DNA from: DSWT01 sp034433375
Lineage (GTDB): Bacteria > Chloroflexota > Anaerolineae > B4-G1 > SLSP01
Length of the DNA: 8,625 bases
Direction: 5' to 3'
Assembly: GCA_034433375.1 (NCBI GenBank)
Contig: DAOUAQ010000010.1
Location: 1-8,625, forward strand
Part shown: piece by piece, positions 1 through 6,529 of the stretch
How the letters are laid out: every line of letters starts with the position of its first letter
Position numbering within the stretch: position 1 is the stretch's first letter
Position numbers and translations under genes: made by a program
The notes under the pieces: model-generated
What the model saw: the letters and a program-made list of their open reading frames with translations, nothing else
Told to the model about the DNA's origin: nothing
Database searches by the model: none

Positions 1-1
1 G

Positions 2-265
2 CAGCCTATCTCCCTGTACGAGGTTTACGAAGGCGCGCCTGAGAGCCTGAAGCAGCGGCGTCAGCAGACCAAAGCCGACTTTGAGCGCGGCCTCAAGGCG
101 TATATGACCGGGAAATTCACCGAGGCTATCGCGTGCTTCGGGTCGGTGCTGCAACTCGATCCCGACGACAAGACGGCCACACTGTACCTGGAACGCGCGA
201 CGGCGCTGCTCAATCAGCCCCTTCCCGATAACTGGGACGGCGTTGAAGTGATGACATCCAAATAA
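2..265 (+). CDS. Class III adenylate/guanylate cyclase, C-terminal end with TPR-like tail (partial)
   Basis: Reading frame 2 is open from the window edge to TAA at 263-265, giving 87 residues with no start, so the gene begins upstream. The first residues, QPISLYEVYEG, match the closing strand of class III cyclase domains (the usual 'pv.lYEVy'). A helical tail follows with one TPR-like unit (about residues 31-66, containing GKFTEAIACF and LDPDD). It ends in PDNWDGVEVMTSK, a tail I recall from cyclases with CHASE, GAF or HAMP input domains. The cyclase would make cAMP or cGMP from the NTP. The input domain and catalytic residues lie outside the window, so activity cannot be judged. It stops 36 bases before the first HAMP gene on the same strand, with no hairpin seen between, so the two are probably co-transcribed. 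The cyclase assignment is fairly secure; the substrate is unknown. Confidence 0.8.
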   Translation, partial: QPISLYEVYEGAPESLKQRRQQTKADFERGLKAYMTGKFTEAIACFGSVLQLDPDDKTATLYLERATALLNQPLPDNWDGVEVMTSK

Positions 266-290
266 CGTGAGGCTTCTCACGATCTACATC

Positions 291-296
291 AGGAGA
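291..296 (+). promoter_or_regulatory. Ribosome binding site of first HAMP gene
   Basis: AGGAGA lies five bases before the ATG at 302. It supports that start and independent translation after the upstream cyclase stop at 265. Confidence 0.75.
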
Positions 297-301
297 AAAA
301 T

Positions 302-1210
302 ATGCGCCGCATAAAGAGATTTTTCACCGCAATCAAAGCACTGGGAGCCTTTGGGGTTATCCTCATCATCTGTGTCGTCATGATTATCGGGTCAACCCTG
401 GCTTTCATGAATGTATGGGCAGATACTGTCTCCATCTACAACGAAACGATGAAACTGACTGTCCTCGAAGACACGATCAACTACTACGTCGTCAACCAGA
501 TGATCGAGGCAAACTACTACGTCTATACCGAAGGCGCCAGCGAGGAGTCGCTGTCGCTCTTCAACGAGGCACGCGATAAGGTCAATACCGCACTCGCCGA
601 GTTGCAAGCAGGCGAAGACTACGTCCTCACAGACGAAGAACTGGCGTTCGTTGACACGATGAGCACCGCGCAGGGGGACTACGAACAAAATTTTGAGGAA
701 ATCAAAGCCACCCTTGCCACGCCGGAGTGGACATGGGATCAAATCCTGGAGCTGCAAGCAGCAGCCGACGAACAGACGAACATCCTGCGTAGCGCGCTGC
801 GGGATTTGATTTTTAAGGTTGATACCATCCGGCAGGAAGCAGCGCAAACCCTCGCGGGGCATCTGCAAAATGCGACGCGCAACGGCGTCATCAGCCTGAT
901 GCTGCTGCCTTTCCTTGCTATCTGGGCTTTCGCCCGCGCCAGCCGGCTCACCCAACCGGTGCTCACGCTGACCCAGAGCGCCATCGCTATTGCCGGCAAC
1001 CAATACCGGTCCGAGCTGCTGGAAGAGGTCCTCGACCGCCGCGACGGTCTGGGGCAGTTGGCGCGCGCCGTAGAACACCTGGCGAAAACATCTACCGCCC
1101 GTGAGGCCGCTTTCGAAGCAGAAATCGCCGCTCTACGCGAACAACTTCACGAGACCCGCCGCAGAAAGTTCAAGCCCACTTTCCCCGCGCCCGATACAGA
1201 GAACGTGTAA
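302..1210 (+). CDS. Membrane sensor with HAMP domain and no output domain (paralogue 1)
   Basis: The 302-residue product looks like the input half of a transmembrane receptor. A short basic N-terminus (MRRIKRFF) precedes TM helix 1 at about 14-36. An extracytoplasmic, mostly helical and acidic domain spans about 40-190 and resembles four-helix-bundle sensors in style, with no cysteines. TM helix 2 is at about 193-212. A HAMP domain follows at about 213-266, with the conserved proline at P219 and the second-helix motif DGLGQLARAVEHL at 248-260. A short coiled coil (265-286) and a basic, Pro-containing tail finish it. No kinase, methyl-accepting, GGDEF or cyclase domain follows the HAMP. Start choice: ATG with AGGAGA five bases upstream. 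Its N-terminus (FGVILIIC) and layout match the next gene (FGVIILIC), so the pair is probably a tandem duplication. It is inferred to signal in trans to a neighbouring cyclase; the ligand is unknown. Confidence 0.85.
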   Translation: MRRIKRFFTAIKALGAFGVILIICVVMIIGSTLAFMNVWADTVSIYNETMKLTVLEDTINYYVVNQMIEANYYVYTEGASEESLSLFNEARDKVNTALAELQAGEDYVLTDEELAFVDTMSTAQGDYEQNFEEIKATLATPEWTWDQILELQAAADEQTNILRSALRDLIFKVDTIRQEAAQTLAGHLQNATRNGVISLMLLPFLAIWAFARASRLTQPVLTLTQSAIAIAGNQYRSELLEEVLDRRDGLGQLARAVEHLAKTSTAREAAFEAEIAALREQLHETRRRKFKPTFPAPDTENV

Positions 1211-1220
1211 ACGCCCAGCA

Positions 1221-1225
1221 AGGAG
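1221..1225 (+). promoter_or_regulatory. Ribosome binding site of second HAMP gene
   Basis: AGGAG lies six bases before the ATG at 1232, inside the 21-base gap after the first HAMP gene. The tight spacing supports one transcript. Confidence 0.75.
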
Positions 1226-1231
1226 CAAACG

Positions 1232-2119
1232 ATGAAAACATGGTTCAGAAAACTCAGCATTCAAAATAGACTTTTCACGGTTTTCGGCGTCATCATCCTC
1301 ATCTGCGCGCTGGCGGTAGGATTTAACCTTTACAATACGATACAAATCGGCGCGCAGGACGAGGTGCTGGAGCGCCTGTTCCGCAGAGTGCGAGAATTTT
1401 ATCAGGCACAGAGTATACTTCAACAGATGGATCTGGCCGAAAAAAGCTTTGTGGCGCAGGGATATGACAGTTACGTGGATGACTTCGAGAATTACGGCGC
1501 CCAGATGGAAGCCTTCATCCGCCAGGCGCTCATCAAAGCGGAAACACCCGCCGAGAAAAACACCCTCGTCGCGTTGCAGGAAACACTGCAAACCCACACC
1601 GCCAACTTCCGTGCAATCATCCCGGCTGTTTACGAGGCAGATTGGGATGCCGTCAGCCAGCAACAAGAGGCGCTGTTCGAGGAAATTTACAATCTTAACG
1701 AAAAAATTGACGCCATCCTGGAAGACAGTTATACCACTTTCGACGATACGGATACGATACAAACGATGGCGCAACTTGGCGCCATACTCGTTAGCGCCGT
1801 CGCCCTGCTCTTCTTCGTGATTTTGACGCTCGTGGCGGCGATTGTGCTCAACAATCAGGCCAACCGTCCCATTCAGCGACTCACGGAGGCTGTCAGCGCC
1901 ATCGAAACCCGGCAGTTTGATCCGGCGGCGCTACAGAAACTCACCGTTCGCCAGGAGGAGATCGGGCAACTGACGCGCGCCTTCGTGGATATGGCCGCGG
2001 CGATCCAGGCGCGGGAGCAGGCCCTACAACAGCAGGCGGATGAGATCCGCGCCAAGATCAAGCAACGCGAAGAAAATCGCCAGGCGCTGTTAGCCGGCGC
2101 CGTCCCCGACAACGAGTAG
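1232..2119 (+). CDS. Membrane sensor with HAMP domain and no output domain (paralogue 2)
   Basis: The 295-residue product has the same plan as its upstream neighbour. TM helix 1 is at about 15-35 (containing FGVIILICALAVG). A helical extracytoplasmic domain at about 40-178 is rich in Gln and Glu and resembles the four-helix-bundle or CHASE3-like sensors of chemoreceptors and kinases. TM helix 2 is at about 182-206. A HAMP domain follows at about 207-260, with proline P213 and EEIGQLTRAF at 242-251. A coiled coil rich in Gln/Glu/Arg (255-285) and a ten-residue tail close the protein. Nothing catalytic follows. It is shorter than methyl-accepting proteins or sensor kinases by exactly the missing output module, and the end is a clean TAG with no leftover homology visible downstream, so a recent truncation is unlikely. 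The HAMP and coiled coil may dock onto a separate cyclase or kinase, as an inferred role. Sequence identity to paralogue 1 outside TM1 and HAMP looks low, which suggests different ligands. Confidence 0.85.
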   Translation: MKTWFRKLSIQNRLFTVFGVIILICALAVGFNLYNTIQIGAQDEVLERLFRRVREFYQAQSILQQMDLAEKSFVAQGYDSYVDDFENYGAQMEAFIRQALIKAETPAEKNTLVALQETLQTHTANFRAIIPAVYEADWDAVSQQQEALFEEIYNLNEKIDAILEDSYTTFDDTDTIQTMAQLGAILVSAVALLFFVILTLVAAIVLNNQANRPIQRLTEAVSAIETRQFDPAALQKLTVRQEEIGQLTRAFVDMAAAIQAREQALQQQADEIRAKIKQREENRQALLAGAVPDNE

Positions 2120-2143
2120 CAGCGGTGGGATGGAAATTTTCAC

Positions 2144-2167
2144 CGCAAAGTCGCAGAGCACGCAAAG
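2144..2167 (+). repeat. Three copies of CGCARAG in the gap before the large cyclase
   Basis: CGCAAAG (2144-2150), CGCAGAG (2152-2158) and CGCAAAG (2161-2167) follow each other with spacers of one and two bases. From memory, this 'accgcagagacgcagag' type of block is a dispersed intergenic repeat in Chloroflexota and some other bacteria. No function is evident. Confidence 0.6.
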
Positions 2168-2173
2168 TATCAA

Positions 2174-2205
2174 AACTTTAGACTTCGGACTTTGGACTTC
2201 GGACT
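2174..2205 (+). repeat. Heptanucleotide tandem repeat, consensus GACTTYG
   Basis: Units run in register: AACTTTA (2174-2180, degenerate), GACTTCG (2181-2187), GACTTTG (2188-2194), GACTTCG (2195-2201) and a partial GACT (2202-2205). The array ends seven bases before the ribosome binding site of the large cyclase. Seven bases is not a codon multiple, which fits non-coding DNA. Unit-number changes could alter leader length or spacing to a promoter, but no promoter is recognisable here. Confidence 0.75.
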
Positions 2206-2211
2206 ACGCTC

Positions 2212-2220
2212 GGAGGAGGA
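2212..2220 (+). promoter_or_regulatory. Strong ribosome binding site that fixes the large cyclase start
   Basis: GGAGGAGGA stands seven bases before ATG 2228. It decides against the in-frame TTG at 2192, which lies inside the heptanucleotide repeat and has no ribosome binding site. It also places the first zinc-ribbon cysteine at residue 3. Confidence 0.85.
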
Positions 2221-2227
2221 ATTTGCC

Positions 2228-5200
2228 ATGCAATGTCCAGCATGTGGGACCGTGAATCCGACGCAGGCGCGTTTTTGTATGGGGTGCGGCCTGCAATTGG
2301 TCGTCGGCAGCGTGTGCAGTGTGTGCCACACGCTGCTCCCGCCGCAAGCGCGCTATTGTATGCACTGCGGCGCGTTTGTGAGCCAGCCTGGCGTCGTCGC
2401 CATAACGCAACCGCAGCCGTATCTCGCACCAGCGCCGCCGGTTCAAGCACCGCAGCCCTACCTCGCGCCCGCGCCGGCAGTTCAGCCGCAACCCGTCGTC
2501 GCGCCTGTGCCGCAACCGGCTGCCGCCCCACCCCAACCGGTGACGGCAATCCCGGTTGAAGCGCCCGCGCCGACGCCCGGCGATCAACTCCCCGCAGCGC
2601 GCCCACTCGACGAGCTGCTGCCGGCGCTACAACCGTATCTCCCCGAAGCCCTGTACGAGCCGCTGGAACGCCGCCCCAAACAACGTGACTTTGAAGCCGC
2701 GCGCGACCATCTGCGGGATTTGCTCAGGACGATCAAAACCTACCTGCCGCGCCCCGTGTGGATGCATCCGCAGCCGGCCGGGGAGCCGCGCGGCGGTATG
2801 GAACAAGGCGTATTCGTCTTCGGCGACGTCTCCGGCTTCACCCCGCTCTCCGAAGCTCTCAAGCGCGTTGACGGCGGAGCAGAACGCGTCGCCGAAATCG
2901 TCGGCAGTCTGTTCACCGAACTGGTGCGCGCGCTCTTCGACCACGGCGGCACGCTGCTCAAGTTCGGCGGGGACGCGCTGCTCGGCGTGTTCCCCGCCGC
3001 CGATGGCGCGGAGATGCGGGCCAGCGCGCTCAAGGCGTGTCAGACAGCCCTGGCTATGCTCGACGTGATGAAGCAGGAGAAGTACGCCGCCATCGAAGCC
3101 GCCGGAGAGAAGCGCGCGCTCTTGATCAAGTGCGGCATCTCCGCTGGGCCGTACTTCGCAGCCCACATCGGCGTGCCCCCCAACCCGCGCTACAACGACG
3201 CCAACGGCCTGATGGCCTACGTCACCACCGGCAACACCGTCAACCTGGCGGAAGAGGCCGAAGGACACGCCAATCCCGGCGAAGCCGCGATGACCAGAGC
3301 CACCTACGCGCTCCTCGGCGACCGGGTGACTGTCGCGCCCGTCACCAAAGAACCGGATGAAGAGTACGTCAGGCTCGTTGCCGCGCCGCCGCGCGCCGAG
3401 ATCGAGCTGGCGCGCTATACGCTCCCGGAGCCGCCGGATGGCGACGTACAGCGGCAAATCGCCTATCTGGTGCATCGCCTGGACCTGCTCACCCCCTACC
3501 TCTCCGATGAACTCGTCACCCGCATCAAGGACAATCCCGGCAGCGCCCACATTGTCCCCGAATATCGCCCGGTCACGTCCATGTTCGTCAACTATAAGGG
3601 GATGAGCGCCTTGATTGACAAGTTGGGCAGCACGTCCCCAGACACGATCACCAAACATATCAACGACTACTTCAGGTATATGGTGGACATCGTGCGCAAC
3701 TACGACGGCACGCTGGCCCGGATGGATCAATACGCCATCGGCGACCGGCTGGTCATCTTCTTCGGCGCGCCCGTGGCCCACGACGACGATCCGGTGCTGG
3801 CCGTTTACGCCGCACTGGATATGCAAAAGGCCGTGCGCAAGCATTTCGCCGCGCTGCGCACGTCGGCGGGCGTCTTCCGCTTCGAGCAGCGCATCGGCAT
3901 CAACACCGGCTTCCTCTTTTCCGGCAACGCCGGCGCGCTCGATTTGCGCCAGGAATACACGCTGATGGGCGACGACATCAACATGGCGGCGCGGCTGATG
4001 TCTTACGCGAAATGGGGCAGCATCTACATCAGCAACAAGACCGAAGAGCAGGTGCGCGCCTACTTCAACCTGAGCGACCGCTTCGACCTGCGCGTCAAGG
4101 GCAAGCAGATTCTCATCCCCACCTACGAAGTCTTGGGGAAGCGTGAAGAGATCGGCGCGACGCGCGGGCTGGCCGGCGCAGCCACGCCGCTCATCGGCAG
4201 GGACGAGGCGTTCAAGAAGTTGCAAGACTGCGCGCGCGACCTGGCGCAGAATCGGCGCGGGCAAATCGTCGCCATCCTCGGCGATAGCGGCCTGGGCAAG
4301 TCGCGCCTCAAGCGCGATCTGAAAGCCTGGTTATTCGAGCAGGAGAACACAGAAAATCTCGTCTGGGTCGAAGGCCAAGCCATGTCATTCAGCGAGCAGA
4401 TGAGCTACTGGCTGGCGGCGCAAATGTTGCGCGGCGCGTTACGCCTGTCGCCGGATGCCAGCGAAGAAGACATCCTCTACGCGCTGTGGGAACGCGGGGA
4501 AACATTCCTGAACAACGAGGCGATGGATGCCATCCCCTTCCTGGCGCACATGATGGGACTGGAACTCGGCGAAGAATGGGCGTGGGTGAAGGAGATGACG
4601 CCCAAAATCCGCCAAAAGCAGACGTTTTGGGCTGCCACGCAATTCTTCACCGGATTGGGACGCCAGCAGCCGCTGGTCATCGCGTTGGACGATCTGCACT
4701 GGGCCGACGAGGCTTCACTGGCGCTGTTGGAAAATCTGCTGGAAGTCACCGACCACGCGGCGATAATGTTCATCTTTGGCTTCCGGGTGATGCGCGACAA
4801 AGGCTGTTGGCGGCTGCGCGACGTCGCCGCGGGCAACTATCCCCACCGGTATACCGAGATGACACTCGCCCCGCTGTCCAAGGCCGAGGCGCAGCGCTTG
4901 CTGGTAGAATTACTGCCCGGCGCGCAGTTTGAGCCGTCTGTCGCCGAGAATATCCTCGACAAGGCTGCCGGGAATCCCTTCTACCTGGAGGAAGTGGTGC
5001 GTGGCCTGATTGACAGCGGCGCAGTGCTCCAGGATACAGAAACCGGTTTGTGGAAAGTTGATCCGGGCAAAGCCATCACCCTCCAGGTGCCAAGCAGTCT
5101 CCACGCTGCGATTGCGGCGCGCATTGACCGCCTCACCGAAGACAGCCGCCAGGCGCTGCAAAAAGCCGCCGTCATCGGACGGCAGTTCCAGTTGGCCGTG

Positions 5201-6520
5201 TTCCGCGAGTTGGCCAAGGCCGACGAAGCCATTGACACGTGGCTGGCGCAGTTGGAACGCGGCGGCCTGCTGCGTCCAGACCGCGCCCCTGAGGTGGATT
5301 ACGTCTTCCCCGACACGCTGGTTTACGAGGTCGCCTACAACAGCATACTCGTCAAACACCGCCGGGAATTCCATCTCTCGACCGCGCGAACGCTGGAAAC
5401 GCTTTACGCCGACAAAATCGAGCAACACTGCGATCTGCTCGCCGACCACTTCCATCGTAGCGACGACGATGAAAGCGCCATCAAGTATCTTGATATGGCT
5501 GCCAAACGCGCCAAGAACGAGTATGCCAACCTCACCGCCATCAAACGCTACAAAGAATTGTTGCAGCACAAGGAAAAACTCGGCGACCAGGCGGGGCAAG
5601 CGAACGCGCTCTATCAGATTGGCGTCATCGCCTACGAAATCGGCGACTACGAACAGGCGAAAGAGGCCCTGGAACGCGCTGTTCCCCTGTACGAAGCGGG
5701 CAACGATCTCGCCAACGTCGGCTGGAGCGTGATGTACGTCGGTATGGTCGCGCTCAAGCAGGCCAACTACGACGTTGCGCGCCAGCATCACACGCGCGCG
5801 CTCGAATTGGCCGAAGCGCGCGGCGACACCTTCCAGGCGGGGATCCATCTGACCAACCTGGCGCGCGTGCAGTGGCGGATGGGGGCTTACGCGCGCGCGT
5901 TGGATACGTTCGAGAAATCGCTGGCGCTGAAGCAGCAGAACAACGACCTCACCGGGCAAGGCTTCGCCCACTTCTATATGGCGCTCATCCACATTGATCA
6001 GGGGCGTGTAGAGCAAGCGGAAACGGCTTTGCAGATGTGTTACGCGCTGTGGGAACAAGTCGCCAACAACGCCCGCGTCATCAGCTACTACCACCAGGGA
6101 ATGGGCTTGCTGGCGCTGCGCCGCGCGCAGTGGACAGAAGCCGAGGCAGCGTTGCGACAAGCCCTCGATCTCAGCGAAAAGCTGGTGCTCAAGGCTGAAA
6201 TCATTGAGAACCTGTCGTACCTGGGACGCGCCTATCTGGGACAGGGCAAGCTGGACTCGGCGTTGGAGATGTCACAGCGGGCGGTACGGCTGTTAGCGGT
6301 GCAGAAAGATGTCGAAGAGGCGCAAAAGGTATCGCTGAACCATCACGACGTGCTCGCGGCGCTTGGGCTGCCCGAAGCCAGTACCTTCTTGCAGGCCGCC
6401 TACGATGAAATGCTGGCGCAAGCCAACCGCTTGAGCCGGGAAGAAGACCGCAAGGTTTTCCTGGAAAGTGTCAGCGTCAACCAGGAAATCAATGCGCGTA
6501 TGGCGCAACACGCCGGATAG
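2228..6520 (+). CDS. Zinc-ribbon / double cyclase domain / AAA ATPase / TPR protein, soluble-adenylyl-cyclase-like
   Basis: The 1430-residue soluble protein has these parts in order. Two zinc ribbons use C3, C6, C17, C20 and C30, C33, C44, C47. A Pro/Ala/Gln-rich linker covers about 54-125. Cyclase homology domain 1 is at about 193-386, cyclase homology domain 2 at about 446-637. A STAND/AAA-type ATPase follows, with Walker A GDSGLGKS (685-692), Walker B LVIALDD (816-822) and a GNPFYLEE motif (915-922). About seven TPRs with a 40-residue period span 1083-1356. Domain 1 keeps both metal aspartates (D200, D249) and the KFGGD lysine K245, but the transition-state Arg position is E343. Domain 2 has N455 in place of the first metal Asp and Y502 in place of the Lys, yet keeps T578, N585 and R589 in YTLMGDDINMAAR. 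One composite active site making cAMP (or cGMP) is therefore likely. C1-C2-ATPase-TPR is the order of mammalian soluble adenylyl cyclase. The zinc ribbons and linker probably mediate protein contacts. The 9-base gap to the kinase gene implies co-translation. Confidence 0.92.
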   Translation: MQCPACGTVNPTQARFCMGCGLQLVVGSVCSVCHTLLPPQARYCMHCGAFVSQPGVVAITQPQPYLAPAPPVQAPQPYLAPAPAVQPQPVVAPVPQPAAAPPQPVTAIPVEAPAPTPGDQLPAARPLDELLPALQPYLPEALYEPLERRPKQRDFEAARDHLRDLLRTIKTYLPRPVWMHPQPAGEPRGGMEQGVFVFGDVSGFTPLSEALKRVDGGAERVAEIVGSLFTELVRALFDHGGTLLKFGGDALLGVFPAADGAEMRASALKACQTALAMLDVMKQEKYAAIEAAGEKRALLIKCGISAGPYFAAHIGVPPNPRYNDANGLMAYVTTGNTVNLAEEAEGHANPGEAAMTRATYALLGDRVTVAPVTKEPDEEYVRLVAAPPRAEIELARYTLPEPPDGDVQRQIAYLVHRLDLLTPYLSDELVTRIKDNPGSAHIVPEYRPVTSMFVNYKGMSALIDKLGSTSPDTITKHINDYFRYMVDIVRNYDGTLARMDQYAIGDRLVIFFGAPVAHDDDPVLAVYAALDMQKAVRKHFAALRTSAGVFRFEQRIGINTGFLFSGNAGALDLRQEYTLMGDDINMAARLMSYAKWGSIYISNKTEEQVRAYFNLSDRFDLRVKGKQILIPTYEVLGKREEIGATRGLAGAATPLIGRDEAFKKLQDCARDLAQNRRGQIVAILGDSGLGKSRLKRDLKAWLFEQENTENLVWVEGQAMSFSEQMSYWLAAQMLRGALRLSPDASEEDILYALWERGETFLNNEAMDAIPFLAHMMGLELGEEWAWVKEMTPKIRQKQTFWAATQFFTGLGRQQPLVIALDDLHWADEASLALLENLLEVTDHAAIMFIFGFRVMRDKGCWRLRDVAAGNYPHRYTEMTLAPLSKAEAQRLLVELLPGAQFEPSVAENILDKAAGNPFYLEEVVRGLIDSGAVLQDTETGLWKVDPGKAITLQVPSSLHAAIAARIDRLTEDSRQALQKAAVIGRQFQLAVFRELAKADEAIDTWLAQLERGGLLRPDRAPEVDYVFPDTLVYEVAYNSILVKHRREFHLSTARTLETLYADKIEQHCDLLADHFHRSDDDESAIKYLDMAAKRAKNEYANLTAIKRYKELLQHKEKLGDQAGQANALYQIGVIAYEIGDYEQAKEALERAVPLYEAGNDLANVGWSVMYVGMVALKQANYDVARQHHTRALELAEARGDTFQAGIHLTNLARVQWRMGAYARALDTFEKSLALKQQNNDLTGQGFAHFYMALIHIDQGRVEQAETALQMCYALWEQVANNARVISYYHQGMGLLALRRAQWTEAEAALRQALDLSEKLVLKAEIIENLSYLGRAYLGQGKLDSALEMSQRAVRLLAVQKDVEEAQKVSLNHHDVLAALGLPEASTFLQAAYDEMLAQANRLSREEDRKVFLESVSVNQEINARMAQHAG
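2411..2485 (+). repeat. In-frame tandem duplication in the Pro-rich linker
   Basis: Residues 62-73 (PQPYLAPAPPVQ) recur as 75-86 (PQPYLAPAPAVQ), offset by 13 residues (39 bases). The linker between the zinc ribbons and the first cyclase domain has thus grown by internal duplication. Such linkers are normally flexible, and length variation between relatives is expected. Confidence 0.8.
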
Positions 6521-6524
6521 GAGA
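6519..6524 (+). promoter_or_regulatory. Ribosome binding site of the kinase, overlapping the cyclase stop codon
   Basis: AGGAGA shares its first two bases with the TAG stop (6518-6520) and lies five bases before ATG 6530. The arrangement favours translational coupling of cyclase and kinase. Confidence 0.8.
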
Positions 6525-6529
6525 AGATT

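Noticed and set aside
266..301. Promoter before the first HAMP gene
   Set aside because: The 36-base gap shows a ribosome binding site but no convincing -35/-10 pair, and the upstream gene runs the same way; co-transcription is simpler.
302..2119. The two HAMP proteins as methyl-accepting chemotaxis receptors or sensor kinases
   Set aside because: Neither has the signalling hairpin of chemoreceptors nor any H-box or ATP-binding box; both end shortly after the HAMP coiled coil.
2627..4264. Long antisense open frame of 545 codons opposite the cyclase domains
   Set aside because: It is a shadow of the GC-rich cyclase gene: low-complexity Arg/Gly/Ala/Val composition, no recognisable domain, and complete overlap with conserved cyclase motifs on the + strand.
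4910..6160. Antisense open frame of 416 codons opposite the ATPase and TPR region
   Set aside because: It has no family motif and is explained by codon bias of the + strand TPR-coding sequence.
5474..6295. Periodic DNA in the TPR region as a nucleotide repeat array
   Set aside because: The roughly 120-base periodicity comes from degenerate 40-residue TPR units; the bases themselves are not closely repeated.
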